This document shows, in pieces, positions 1 to 8,339 of a stretch of 64,000 nucleotides of DNA. Made by a program: the position numbers and the translations under genes. The notes beneath the pieces were generated by a model. The model worked only from the letters and a program-made list of their open reading frames with translations, was not told where the DNA came from and did not search any database. Within the stretch, counting starts at the first letter, position 1. Each line of letters starts with the position of its first letter. The DNA comes from Citrobacter freundii (lineage in GTDB: Bacteria > Bacteroidota > Bacteroidia > Chitinophagales > Chitinophagaceae), in NCBI GenBank assembly GCA_003243445.1, contig QFQQ01000004.1, forward strand, positions 1 to 64,000. The letters run 5' to 3'.

Positions 1-61
1 AGTGTGGTAACTCAAAATTAATTAGCTATTCGCTCTGCTTCTCTTTTAACTAGCAAGTTGG

Positions 62-79
62 GTTAACTAAACGACATTG
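62..79. repeat. Terminal motif shared with the 19.5 kb palindromic element
   Basis: The sequence TTAACTAAACGACATTG here recurs almost unchanged as both ends of the 196-bp palindrome at 19534-19729. Just before it, GCAAGTTGGGTTAA matches the outer arm of the repeat at 30590-30816. Only one end lies here and nothing nearby pairs with it, so a partner end may lie left of the window or be lost. Confidence 0.5.
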
Positions 80-92
80 AATTTTAATTGTA

Positions 93-206
93 GGTGAGGA
101 GACCCCCAATCAATTTGCCGGTTGAAGGTGTCTTCCCAACGAGCAGCAGCTTTACGGAGAAGGCCTCCTTGCAAAAGGCTGTTCAATTGAATTGTTTTCC
201 CTCACC
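93..206. ncRNA. Possible structured RNA, unassigned
   Basis: GGTGAGG (93-99) can pair with CCTCACC (200-206), and CAATCAATT (107-115) with the CAATTGAATTG block (184-194), giving a closed domain. Inside are two further hairpins (around 119-137 and 142-180). No open frame covers it. The strand cannot be decided and no U-tract follows on either side. It could be a small RNA (6S-like, for example) or a leader of a gene left of the window. I do not recognise a known family. Confidence 0.25.
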
Positions 207-229
207 AATAGATTGAAATTATAACCCAT

Positions 230-619
230 TCACAAATTCCCCACTATCAACTCCTGTATCTCCCTCAATCGCTCCGGACTCAACTTTAATTTTTCCTGTA
301 CAAAATTGAGGTCATTCGATTCATTGATCGGTATTAAATGCAAATGCGCATGCGGTACTTCAAGCCCTATCACTTCAAGCCCGACCCGATTACAATCAAA
401 ACTCTTTTCGATAGCTTTTGCGATCGGCTGCGCGAACACCAGCATGCCTGCCAGATACTCCGCCGGCAGATCAAAAAACTTATCCGTTTCAATCTTGGGG
501 ATCACCAGCACATGTCCCTCACGCAACGGAAATATGTCAAGAAAGGCAAAGAACCGGTCATTCTCCGCGATCTTATAACTCGGGATCTGTCCGGCAATGA
601 TCTTTGAAAAAATGGTCAT
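230..619 (-). CDS. HIT family nucleotide-binding hydrolase
   Basis: 129 residues, the usual size of a HINT/Fhit-type HIT protein. The histidine triad is visible as H90-A-H92-L-H94, followed by L-I-P-I; the middle histidine is the expected nucleophile for hydrolysis of AMP-linked or dinucleotide substrates. The N-terminal block IFSKIIAGQIPSYKI is typical of the HINT branch. It is cytosolic, with no signal peptide. In many Bacteroidetes this gene directly follows greA; here greA lies about 2.3 kb away on the same strand, with a TonB receptor on the other strand in between. The physiological substrate cannot be told from sequence. The ATG at 619 is the only sensible start. Confidence 0.9.
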   Translation of the reverse strand: MTIFSKIIAGQIPSYKIAENDRFFAFLDIFPLREGHVLVIPKIETDKFFDLPAEYLAGMLVFAQPIAKAIEKSFDCNRVGLEVIGLEVPHAHLHLIPINESNDLNFVQEKLKLSPERLREIQELIVGNL

Positions 620-627
620 TGATAGCT

Positions 628-739
628 GGTTTAAAGGTGTAAATGTTCAAAAGTTTGAGGGTTCATCCCGGTCAGATTTGGTCAAATCATAGCTTAAACA
701 TTTAAACTCCTTAACTTCTAAGCGCTCAAACTTCGAACC
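628..739. repeat. Imperfect inverted repeat, GTTTAAA/GTTTGAG family
   Basis: Left arm about 628-664 and right arm about 692-739, built from degenerate units around GTTCAAAAGTTTGAG and its complement CTCAAACTTCGAAC. It sits between the divergent HIT and TonB receptor genes. The arms resemble those at 62912-63009. Confidence 0.5.
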
Positions 740-785
740 ATCCAAAGTTAAGATTTACCTTAGTAATTGAAACCAATTCCCATAG

Positions 786-2849
786 ATGAAAAAGATCGTA
801 TCCTTACTCTTACTCCTGATCATAGCCTTACTGCCCGCAGCAGTGTATTCGCAGGATGAAAACACAGACTCATCCCGTGTGCTGGATGAAGTGACCGTCC
901 GCAGTTTCGGGCAATACCGGAAACTGTCCGAGGCAGGTGTTCCCGTGAAGATCATCGATCTGCATAATGGCGACCTGTATAATAAATCTTCACTCGTCAA
1001 CAGTTTCAATACAGTGGCAGGCGTGAGAATGGAAGAACGTTCTCCCGGCAGCTACCGTATCAATATCCGGGGAAGCTCGCTGCGCTCGCCGTTCGGTGTT
1101 CGGAATGTGAAGGTTTACTGGAATGATATCCCGGTGACCGATCCGGGCGGTAATACTTACTTCAACCAGTTTGCATGGAATAATTTTTCCAGTCTGGAAA
1201 TATTCAAAGGACCCGCATCAAGCTTATATGGAGCAGGAACAGGCGGCCTTATTCTGATCAACAATCTTGACCACTGGGAACCGGGCGTTTCGCTGGATTA
1301 TGTAACGGGCAGTTATAACCTTCAGAACGTATTTGCTTCAGCGCGTTTTGGCAGCGGTGAAAATAAAAACCAGTTCACCTACGCGCACAATCAAAGCGAT
1401 GGATACCGTGATCAAAGCGCGATGCGCCGCGATAATTTTTCCTGGATCTCCCAATTGAAAGTTTCGGAGAAACAGGAGCTCACCGCAACCGTGTTATTCA
1501 CCGATATGAAATATCAAACTCCGGGAGCATTAACACTGGCCGAATTCAATGCCAATCCGAAAGCAGCACGTCCCGCCGGAGGAGGCTTTCCTGGTGCCGC
1601 AGGAGCAAAAGCAACGATCTATCAGAAAAATATACTCGCAGGTATGACAAGCAAGTATGAGATCAGTTCCGCATTTCATAATGCAACAACTTTATACGGC
1701 GCATTTTCCCAGATAAAAAATCCGGCCATAAGAAATTATGAAAGAAGGAATGAACCTTCTTATGGAGGAAGAACAACATTTACCTGGAAAAAGAATCAAT
1801 GGCAGGTGGCAGGCGGCGCCGAATTCCAGCAGGGATTTTTTAATACACAGGTATCAAAAAACCGCGAAGGCAATCCGGATACCTTACAGACGAACGATGA
1901 TATCAATTATCAGAACCTTAGCGTATTTCTGCAGGGCGACTGGTCAATGCAGGATAAATGGTTCATCCAGGGAGGATTGAGTTTGAATAAAACCAGGGTT
2001 GATTTTTCAAGACTCAGTGTTTATCCTGTGATCAAACAAAGCCGTTCTTACAAGAATGAAGTGGCACCGCGTATCAGTCTTATGCGTAAGATCGGTTCAT
2101 CGCTTTCGTTGTTTGCGACAGTATCACGTGGGTTCTCACCGCCAACCGTCGCTGAGTTATTACCTTCCACCAGTGTGATCAGTACAGATCTGGAAGCTGA
2201 AGAAGGATGGAACTATGAAATGACGGCGAGGTATTTATTATTCCGCAATCATTTAAGGCTTGAAGCTACCGCGTTCTATTTCCGTTTGGATAATGCATTG
2301 GTGCAGCGAAGAGATGCTGCGGGCGCCGACTTCTTTATCAATGCCGGTGATGTGAAGCAAAAAGGTCTTGAAACGCATGCCGATTATACGTATCAGCCGC
2401 GCAATACTAAACTGATCGAACTGATCACGATCAATGTCGATTACACATACAATCATTTCCGCTATGGCAGTTTTATAAAAGGCACAGATAATTTCAGTGG
2501 GAAACAAGTGCCAAGTGTTCCCAAAGGAACTCTTGCCGCAATGGCCGATCTGCAAATGAAGAGCGGTTTTTATCTCAATGTAAACTTCTATGCTTCATCC
2601 GGCATTTACCTGAATGATGCCAATACAGCCATCGCAAAATCTTATCAGTTATTAGGAAGCCGGATCGGCTGGAAAAAGCCGGGCAGGCAAAAGATCCATT
2701 ACAGCATCTATGCAGGTGCGGACAATCTGCTTGATCAAACGTATAGCCTGGGTAATGATATTAATGCGGCAGGTGGAAGATATTATAATGCGGCCGCAAA
2801 AAGGAATTACTATGCGGGAGTGAGCTTCCGGTTGAACGCAAAACAGTAG
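786..2849 (+). CDS. TonB-dependent outer membrane receptor (siderophore-type)
   Basis: 687 residues. A signal peptide (about 1-22, ending VYS-Q) leads into a plug domain (about 35-150) with the phrases INIRGSSLRSPFG, PVTDPGGNTYFNQF and EIFKGPASSLYGAGTGG, then a beta-barrel ending in an aromatic-rich strand. There is no carboxypeptidase-like N-terminal domain, unlike the two other receptors in this window, and the length fits FecA/FhuA-like metallophore receptors rather than SusC. It would import a bound ligand across the outer membrane with TonB-ExbBD energy. Ligand unknown. It is a lone gene on the plus strand, flanked by inverted repeats on both sides, between HIT and greA, which are often neighbours elsewhere. 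Confidence 0.88.
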   Translation: MKKIVSLLLLLIIALLPAAVYSQDENTDSSRVLDEVTVRSFGQYRKLSEAGVPVKIIDLHNGDLYNKSSLVNSFNTVAGVRMEERSPGSYRINIRGSSLRSPFGVRNVKVYWNDIPVTDPGGNTYFNQFAWNNFSSLEIFKGPASSLYGAGTGGLILINNLDHWEPGVSLDYVTGSYNLQNVFASARFGSGENKNQFTYAHNQSDGYRDQSAMRRDNFSWISQLKVSEKQELTATVLFTDMKYQTPGALTLAEFNANPKAARPAGGGFPGAAGAKATIYQKNILAGMTSKYEISSAFHNATTLYGAFSQIKNPAIRNYERRNEPSYGGRTTFTWKKNQWQVAGGAEFQQGFFNTQVSKNREGNPDTLQTNDDINYQNLSVFLQGDWSMQDKWFIQGGLSLNKTRVDFSRLSVYPVIKQSRSYKNEVAPRISLMRKIGSSLSLFATVSRGFSPPTVAELLPSTSVISTDLEAEEGWNYEMTARYLLFRNHLRLEATAFYFRLDNALVQRRDAAGADFFINAGDVKQKGLETHADYTYQPRNTKLIELITINVDYTYNHFRYGSFIKGTDNFSGKQVPSVPKGTLAAMADLQMKSGFYLNVNFYASSGIYLNDANTAIAKSYQLLGSRIGWKKPGRQKIHYSIYAGADNLLDQTYSLGNDINAAGGRYYNAAAKRNYYAGVSFRLNAKQ

Positions 2850-2853
2850 AAGA

Positions 2854-2945
2854 AGGTTCCAGAAGTTCTATAAGTTTAATAGGTTTCAAAGGTTGGGGTC
2901 GCTCAACTTTTGAAACCTATTAAACTTATGGAACTTCTGGAACTT
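2854..2945. repeat. Long inverted repeat, GGTTTCA/GGTTCCA 9-mer family
   Basis: Left arm 2854-2894 and right arm 2904-2945 form a nearly continuous stem of about 40 bp around a 9-nt loop. Each arm is a run of degenerate 9-mers (AGGTTCCAG, AAGTTCTAT, AAGTTTAAT, AGGTTTCAA). It separates the convergent TonB receptor and greA and could act as a bidirectional terminator, although it has no clean U-tract. Confidence 0.75.
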
Positions 2946-2967
2946 GTATCGTCTGGTCTATGCAAGC

Positions 2968-3441
2968 TCAGGTGCTGATCTTTTCAATTTTGAACTTGAT
3001 GACTCCCGCCGGTGCCTGCACCTCGGCAATATCTCCCACTACTTTTCCAAGCACACCTTTACCGATGGGGGAAGAGATAGAGATCTTGCTGGCCTTAAGG
3101 TCAGCTTCTTTTTCACTTACGATCTGATAGGTCACCTGTTTTTTGGTGTTCAGGTTGGTGAGGGTCACTTTGGTAAGGATGGAAACTTTGCTGGTATCGA
3201 TATTGGATTCATCCAATACACGCACATTGGCCATCGCGCCTTCCATAACGGCGATCTTGGCTTCCAACAATCCCTGGGCTTCTTTGGCAGCATCGTATTC
3301 GGCATTCTCCTTCAAATCACCCTTCTCCCTTGCTTCAGCGATAGCCCGGCTTGCAGCAGGACGGTCTACTGACTTCATCTTTTGCAGCTCGATTTTCATC
3401 TGTTCGAGGGTCTCTTTTGTCACATACTGAATGTTACTCAT
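2968..3441 (-). CDS. greA: Transcription elongation factor GreA
   Basis: 157 residues, standard GreA length. The N-terminal coiled coil begins YVTKETLEQMKIELQKMKSV and carries the conserved basic and acidic tip (GDLKENAEYDAAKEAQ). The C-terminal FKBP-like domain ends in EVQAPAGVIKFKIEKI. The protein inserts into the RNA polymerase secondary channel and stimulates cleavage of backtracked RNA. I start it at the ATG at 3441 rather than further upstream because an exact AAGGAGGT lies just ahead of that ATG. The leader contains a hairpin plus U-tract downstream of a candidate promoter (see those entries), so its expression may be controlled by premature termination. Confidence 0.95.
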   Translation of the reverse strand: MSNIQYVTKETLEQMKIELQKMKSVDRPAASRAIAEAREKGDLKENAEYDAAKEAQGLLEAKIAVMEGAMANVRVLDESNIDTSKVSILTKVTLTNLNTKKQVTYQIVSEKEADLKASKISISSPIGKGVLGKVVGDIAEVQAPAGVIKFKIEKIST

Positions 3442-3445
3442 AATT

Positions 3446-3454
3446 ACCTCCTTA
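3446..3454 (-). promoter_or_regulatory. Strong Shine-Dalgarno of greA
   Basis: TAAGGAGGT stands 4 nt before the greA ATG. Almost no other gene in the window has a recognisable Shine-Dalgarno, which is normal for Bacteroidetes, so this perfect one is an exception and also fixes the start codon. Confidence 0.8.
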
Positions 3455-3464
3455 GGTATAAACG

Positions 3465-3506
3465 AAAAAAATAGCAACGCCCCAGGTTTTACTCCTGAAG
3501 CGTTGC
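3465..3506 (-). terminator. Hairpin plus U-tract in the greA leader
   Basis: On the minus strand GCAACGC (3500-3506) pairs with GCGTTGC (3474-3480), with an inner CAGG/CCTG helix, followed by A then seven T. This is a textbook intrinsic terminator. It may end transcription from the upstream rsmA/dehydrogenase genes, act as an attenuator of greA, or do both. Confidence 0.75.
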
Positions 3507-3517
3507 GGTAAGTGTTA

Positions 3518-3525
3518 CAAAAGTA
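3518..3525 (-). promoter_or_regulatory. Candidate -7 element for greA
   Basis: TACTTTTG on the minus strand matches the Bacteroidetes -7 consensus TAnnTTTG. The -33 region is only T-rich, not TTTG. Transcription would start near 3511, upstream of the hairpin. Confidence 0.45.
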
Positions 3526-3547
3526 AGAAAGTATTAGAAAAAAAACG

Positions 3548-4474
3548 CTATGAAAGCCCTAATTTTTCGAGTGTTACCTGTGTCATTCTTAAAAAGGCTT
3601 CATGACTATACCCGGCAATATGCGGGGTTATAATTACATTAGATTGGGCCAGCAGCCAGTCGAGTCTCTCCTGTTCTTCAGTGGTATATGTATCAAGCTT
3701 TTCGTTCTCGAGTACATCCAGTGCAGCCGCCTTTATCTTATTGTTTTTCAAAGCCTCTATTATGGCCGGGGTATCAACGGTCTTTCCCCTGCTGGTATTA
3801 AGGAAATAAGGTTTTTGCTGAAGGGAATCGAAAAAAGATTGATTGGCCATATGAAAGGTCTCATCCGTCAATGGGACATGCAGACTGATCACATCCGAGT
3901 AACGGCAAACCTGCTCCAGGCTTGCTTCTTTTACAGACCCTTTTCCAAAACCAAACTTGTATTTATCATACGCCAAAATGGTCACATCAAATGACTGCAA
4001 CAGTTTCGCGAATGCAGCACCTGTATTTCCAAATCCGATCAATCCAACGGTCCGGCCGGTAAGTTCGGTGCCACGATTTTCATCCCTTTTCCAAAGACCT
4101 TGTTTCACCTCTTCCAGTGAAGAAGGGATCCTGTTCATCAGCCCGAGCAATAATCCCAATGCATGTTCTGCTACCGCATTGCGGTTTCCTTCGGGGCTGC
4201 TTATGCAACGGATGCCTTTGCTTTCTGCATAAGGAATATCGATCAGTTCCAAACCACTTCCCAATCTGCCGATCCATTTTAATGAAGCAGCTTTATCAAG
4301 CAAGGGCTTATCCACTTTGATACGCGTGGTCAGGATCAACCCTTCCACATCCGCAATTGATGCTGTTAGCTCTTCGTAACTGATCTGTGGATTATAATCA
4401 ACCGTATAACCTTTCTTCTCCAGCGTTTCTTTCAAATGCACATGTGCCTTTCCCGTGATGATAACTTTCTTCAT
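3548..4474 (-). CDS. D-isomer-specific 2-hydroxyacid dehydrogenase
   Basis: 308 residues, the length of short D-2-hydroxyacid/phosphoglycerate dehydrogenases lacking the ACT domain. The NAD-binding Rossmann motif GLIGFGNTG lies at 144-152. The catalytic Arg is R229 (in TSRG), the Glu is in LDVLENE (about 256-258), and His285 is in ITPHIAG. It reduces a 2-keto acid to the D-hydroxy acid, or the reverse, in the cytosol. The substrate cannot be assigned: the catalytic-domain fingerprint of SerA is weak and no serine genes are nearby. It lies 13 nt downstream of rsmA on the same strand and is probably co-transcribed with it. Confidence 0.88.
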   Translation of the reverse strand: MKKVIITGKAHVHLKETLEKKGYTVDYNPQISYEELTASIADVEGLILTTRIKVDKPLLDKAASLKWIGRLGSGLELIDIPYAESKGIRCISSPEGNRNAVAEHALGLLLGLMNRIPSSLEEVKQGLWKRDENRGTELTGRTVGLIGFGNTGAAFAKLLQSFDVTILAYDKYKFGFGKGSVKEASLEQVCRYSDVISLHVPLTDETFHMANQSFFDSLQQKPYFLNTSRGKTVDTPAIIEALKNNKIKAAALDVLENEKLDTYTTEEQERLDWLLAQSNVIITPHIAGYSHEAFLRMTQVTLEKLGLS

Positions 4475-4487
4475 GATATACTTCCTG

Positions 4488-5240
4488 CTATTTCATTTTA
4501 AAACTAAGTTCAGCAAATTGCTGCACGCTCAATTGCTCCGCGCGTTTATTGAACAACTCATCTTCCAGGATTGCTGGCTCGAATAAACCGCGCACTGCAT
4601 TTCGCAATGTTTTCCTCCGTTGATTGAATGCCGTTTTTACCAGTAAAAAGAAATGCTTTTCTGATTTCATCAAAGGCACATCTTTTCTTGGTAACATCCT
4701 GATCACCCCGCTTTTCACTTTTGGTGGTGGATTAAAACTTTGTTCGGACACGTCAAACAGATATTCCACATCAAAGAATGCCTGTATCAGCACACTTAAT
4801 ACGCCATACACTTTATTGCCTTCTTTTGCCGCCGCTCTTTGCGCCACTTCTTTCTGGAACATCCCCACCATGCATTCAACATCTTCTTTCCAGTCGAGTA
4901 TTTTAAAAAGGATCTGGGTTGAAATATTGTACGGAAAATTACCAACGATAGTGAACCGTCCTTCAAACGGTTTTTCTATATCCAGGAAACTCTGATGAAT
5001 GATCTTATTTTCAATTGCCGGATAGGTGGCGTTGAGATAGGTGACTTTTTCTTCATCCAGCTCAACTGCTTTGAAGCTGATATCCTCCAGTTGCAACAGG
5101 TACTTCGTCAATGCGCCACCGCCCGGTCCTACTTCCAGCAATTGCGTAAACGGTCTTTCCTGCAAGGCCGACACGATCTTGCGGCAGATGTTCTCATCTT
5201 TCAGAAAATGCTGACCGAGGGATTTTTTGAGGGTGTACAT
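4488..5240 (-). CDS. rsmA: 16S rRNA dimethyltransferase RsmA (KsgA)
   Basis: 250 residues from the ATG at 5240. The protein opens with the family signature KKSLGQHFL, followed by the SAM-binding motif LEVGPGGGALT, the acidic ELDEEKV and the catalytic NFPYNIS. It dimethylates the two adjacent adenines of the 16S rRNA helix 45 loop during 30S maturation. The frame is open 32 codons further upstream, but those codons lie in the inverted repeat 5261-5352 and resemble no RsmA, so I reject the longer start. A TACTTTTG box ends 5 nt before the ATG, so the mRNA is probably leaderless or nearly so. Confidence 0.95.
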   Translation of the reverse strand: MYTLKKSLGQHFLKDENICRKIVSALQERPFTQLLEVGPGGGALTKYLLQLEDISFKAVELDEEKVTYLNATYPAIENKIIHQSFLDIEKPFEGRFTIVGNFPYNISTQILFKILDWKEDVECMVGMFQKEVAQRAAAKEGNKVYGVLSVLIQAFFDVEYLFDVSEQSFNPPPKVKSGVIRMLPRKDVPLMKSEKHFFLLVKTAFNQRRKTLRNAVRGLFEPAILEDELFNKRAEQLSVQQFAELSFKMK

Positions 5241-5244
5241 GGGG

Positions 5245-5252
5245 CAAAAGTA
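5245..5252 (-). promoter_or_regulatory. Candidate -7 element abutting rsmA
   Basis: TACTTTTG (minus strand) fits TAnnTTTG exactly and lies only 4 nt from the ATG, implying a start at or next to the initiation codon. The -33 position falls in the repeat and lacks TTG. Confidence 0.5.
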
Positions 5253-5260
5253 CGAAATGT

Positions 5261-5352
5261 GGATGTTGGATGATCGATGTTCGATGGTCGGCGAACAGAT
5301 CTTTGGAGGCGACACTGCGCATCGAACATCGACCATCCAACATCGAACATCC
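5261..5352. repeat. Inverted repeat, GATGNTC heptamer family
   Basis: Left arm 5261-5293 is a run of heptamers (GATGTTG, GATGATC, GATGTTC, GATGGTC). The right arm 5316-5352 is its complement. The loop is about 22 nt. It fills the gap between rsmA and the secreted dehydrogenase, both on the minus strand. Confidence 0.8.
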
Positions 5353-5356
5353 TTGC

Positions 5357-8020
5357 CTACAGTTTTTGCACTTTCATCCTCCCCTCAACCCCATCTCCAT
5401 TCACCTGCAGATAATAAATACCCGCAGAAATGTTCCGCAGTGGGATCGGAATGACGTTAGTTCCTTTGGCAATTTTTGAAGTGCCCTGGGAAACGATGCG
5501 GCCTGTATTGTCATGCAGCTTCCATTGGATCATACCGCTTAGTTTTGAATTGATATGCAGTTTGGTTTCGCTGGCGGCAGGATTGGGTGAGAGTTGAATG
5601 GCTCCGGCAACTTGCAGCAACGAAACCGGGATCACATTTGAATAAGATATTGCCCCTTCCCTGTCCGCTACCTGTAACCTGTAATAGATCACGGAAGATG
5701 GCTGCTGAGCAGCGGCCTTGTCGGTGAAAGAATATCTTTCTGCGGCAGCTTCGCTGACCGTTGATGGCAATTTGCCGATTGGAGTGAAGAGTCTGCCATC
5801 GATACTTCTTTCAATGGTAAATGAAGTGATGGTTACATCATGGGCGATCTCCCAATTAAGAAGGCCTGATCCATCATCCTGCATTTTAGCTGTAAAACTC
5901 AGCATGCGCACGGGCAACACAATGGCCGTTGCGCCAAAATAAAATGAAGAGAAACCGGTGAGATCATTGTACTGCAACACGTATCCATCGGTGCCATGCG
6001 CATCCCAATGATCAGGCGTAAGATTCACAGTTGTGGTTAAGATAGACGATCCGCAGGCATCCTGGTTTTTCAGGATCTTCAGATCGGTGATGGCACTGAC
6101 ACCGCTTGCTCCGTCGGCATCCAGCGCATCGTATTCGGCTTTGGTGATATACAAACGTATCCGTACAGGTTGACCAACTGCGGGTTGATTGGTAGGTGTG
6201 ATGGTGATGTTTCTATTCAGGTATTTCTTACCACCGGCGGTGCGTATGGCTCCTGCATGAACATAGAATGCTGAATGAACTTCACCAAGATCATTGCCAT
6301 TCGGATAGATCTCTGCCAGGATATTTCCGTCGGGTCCTGTAAAAGGAACCCAGAGATTGGTATTTTGATTTGCAGCGTTGATAGTAACCGTGCTTCCATC
6401 TGTACAGGCATTAGCAGTGCCTGCTGTTATATCAATTGCATCAGGAATGGAGCTTTTATTAGCTGCATTGTCTTTATAACCAAGAAAAGTATATTTCTGT
6501 ACACAGCCTGCGCAAGCCGGTACGACCGGGTTGTTTGCACTCGGGCCTGAACTGCTGGATGAACGTTCCATCACCACATATACAGATCTTCCGTCAGGAT
6601 CAACAGCGATATCCCTGAAACGATTCCTGCTCCCGAAATATCCGATGGTATCAGCGCCATCAACAGGTACGGTTGATGAACCAGTACTGTTCAACTTCAA
6701 ACGAAGCACGCGCCCCCATTTCAACGATTCGATCAGCAATGAGTTTTTCCAACCCGGGATAAAGCTTTTTGTATATAAACCAACACCGGAATATCCTTCC
6801 GAATGCCAGTATTGATTAGCATTCAGCGCCTGCAGATTTTGTGAACCGTCCCAATAAGTGCGGTTGTTATAAATATACTGAATGGTCCATGGTGTTGAAT
6901 TATCACCTGCGGCTGCCGGGTAATTTGAATAGATCGGATCCATATAACTGGCACCGATCGTTGCGGCATTGTTTGCTTCGTTTGTGATCAATGGTAATGA
7001 ACTGCCGGATGGACCGGCTTTGGCTCCGTTATAGTTGCCGTCGCTCTTATAACCGATCACCAATGGATGACCATAATTCTTCGCAGATTCCAGGAGGTTC
7101 ACCTCATCGTCACTGAATGGCCCGTGTGATGTACCATAAAAACGCGGCGTGCCATTGATCGTATCGTAAGCAAAACCCTGGTTGTTCCGCATTCCAATGC
7201 TCCATACCGCACTTTGTACACCAAGCGTAGCATTATGCGGATTATCGTTCGGGATCCAGCGATCATAGTTCATGGTGGTTGGCTCCTGCACAGGATCGCT
7301 GTCTTCTTCCAGGTTAAAGCGAAGGATCTTTCCTTCATAAGACCGCAGGTTCTGGGCTTTGTTGGCCCGGCTGATATTATCATACTGACCGGCGCCCATA
7401 TCACCGACAGCGTAGTAGAGATAGTTGTTGCCGCCCTCAGGTTTTATGATCAGGCGTCCGGAGTTATGATCATTACTCCCCCTGATAGTGTCGCAGATCT
7501 TTACCGGGTTGATCAAAGTTCCCGAGGAAGGATTGAACGTAAAGCGGACAACCCAGGTGATGAACAGCTGGCCGTTTACAAATTCGCCATTGTAGGTAAC
7601 GTCGTTGCCAACGTAGTTATGAACATACGCGATGTATACAAACTTCTTTGCAGGATCGGTCATGAAATCGGGATGTATGGCCAGTCCCATCATCCCGCCT
7701 TGCGGCCACGGGTTTTGCCCGGAACCAAATGTGCGTTTATAAGCTGAAGGTGTAAAGCTGCTGCCATTGCTGAGATCGAGAATGGTACGCCATCCGCCAT
7801 TGACCGGATGGATCTTGTTCACCTTATAACCTTTGGCTTCGGTCACCCAGAGAGAATCGTCCGGGCCGTATGTCACTTCCCAGGGGTCCTGGAAATTGGT
7901 AGCAGCATTGATCAGGTCTGTTTTCAGAAACACTTCATTCATCCGGCTGGAAACAACCTGTCCCATTGCGGAAATACAAAACAGTAATCCTACAAAAAGT
8001 AAGAATGGCGGTTTTCTCAT
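5357..8020 (-). CDS. Secreted PQQ-type sugar dehydrogenase with T9SS sorting domain
   Basis: 887 residues from the ATG at 8020. A signal peptide is followed by a six-bladed glucose/sorbosone dehydrogenase propeller (about 30-500). Family phrases include GGMMGLAIHPDF, AQNLRSYEGKILRFN, IGMRNNQGFAYD and SDDEVNLLESAKNYGHP. A further beta domain (about 530-670) follows, then an Ig-like segment (LLNWEIAHDVTITSFTIERS). The last about 80 residues are a Por secretion domain (IQLSPNPAASETKLHI through ISAGIYYLQV), so it should be exported by type IX secretion and anchored or released at the cell surface. PQQ use and the sugar substrate are inferred from the fold only. The longer frame start at 8050 adds ten residues ahead of the signal peptide. 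Confidence 0.85.
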   Translation of the reverse strand: MRKPPFLLFVGLLFCISAMGQVVSSRMNEVFLKTDLINAATNFQDPWEVTYGPDDSLWVTEAKGYKVNKIHPVNGGWRTILDLSNGSSFTPSAYKRTFGSGQNPWPQGGMMGLAIHPDFMTDPAKKFVYIAYVHNYVGNDVTYNGEFVNGQLFITWVVRFTFNPSSGTLINPVKICDTIRGSNDHNSGRLIIKPEGGNNYLYYAVGDMGAGQYDNISRANKAQNLRSYEGKILRFNLEEDSDPVQEPTTMNYDRWIPNDNPHNATLGVQSAVWSIGMRNNQGFAYDTINGTPRFYGTSHGPFSDDEVNLLESAKNYGHPLVIGYKSDGNYNGAKAGPSGSSLPLITNEANNAATIGASYMDPIYSNYPAAAGDNSTPWTIQYIYNNRTYWDGSQNLQALNANQYWHSEGYSGVGLYTKSFIPGWKNSLLIESLKWGRVLRLKLNSTGSSTVPVDGADTIGYFGSRNRFRDIAVDPDGRSVYVVMERSSSSSGPSANNPVVPACAGCVQKYTFLGYKDNAANKSSIPDAIDITAGTANACTDGSTVTINAANQNTNLWVPFTGPDGNILAEIYPNGNDLGEVHSAFYVHAGAIRTAGGKKYLNRNITITPTNQPAVGQPVRIRLYITKAEYDALDADGASGVSAITDLKILKNQDACGSSILTTTVNLTPDHWDAHGTDGYVLQYNDLTGFSSFYFGATAIVLPVRMLSFTAKMQDDGSGLLNWEIAHDVTITSFTIERSIDGRLFTPIGKLPSTVSEAAAERYSFTDKAAAQQPSSVIYYRLQVADREGAISYSNVIPVSLLQVAGAIQLSPNPAASETKLHINSKLSGMIQWKLHDNTGRIVSQGTSKIAKGTNVIPIPLRNISAGIYYLQVNGDGVEGRMKVQKL

Positions 8021-8132
8021 TGATAGCGGATTTGAGCCGTAAATTAACAAGTTCGGGTTAAATGGAAATGAGTAGTTTCCGTGAATTTGCAGGGAGTAGT
8101 TGCACGGTCTGCGGGCGGAAAGTAGCGATAGT

Positions 8133-8290
8133 AAGGTTTCTGAAAGGTTCCAAAGGTTTCACAGGTTCCAGAGGTTCCAGAGGTTTCAAAGGTTGGGTCG
8201 TTCTGGTTTGAAGAGTAAAGGCCTGTTTCAATTTTAAGAGACTCAACTTCTGAAACCTCTGGAACCTATGAAACCTCTGGAACCTTTCAC
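8133..8290. repeat. Inverted repeat, GGTTTCANA 9-mer family
   Basis: Left arm 8133-8195 is a tandem run of 9-mers (AAGGTTTCT, GAAAGGTTC, CAGGTTCCA, GAGGTTCCA, GAGGTTTCA). The right arm 8242-8290 is complementary. The loop is about 46 nt. It sits between the divergent secreted dehydrogenase and pdxA, and its right arm abuts the pdxA promoter region. Confidence 0.8.
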
Positions 8291-8339
8291 TCCCCAAACT
8301 CCTTCGACTTTCGTACTTTTACCCGAAATCTCAAAAACA

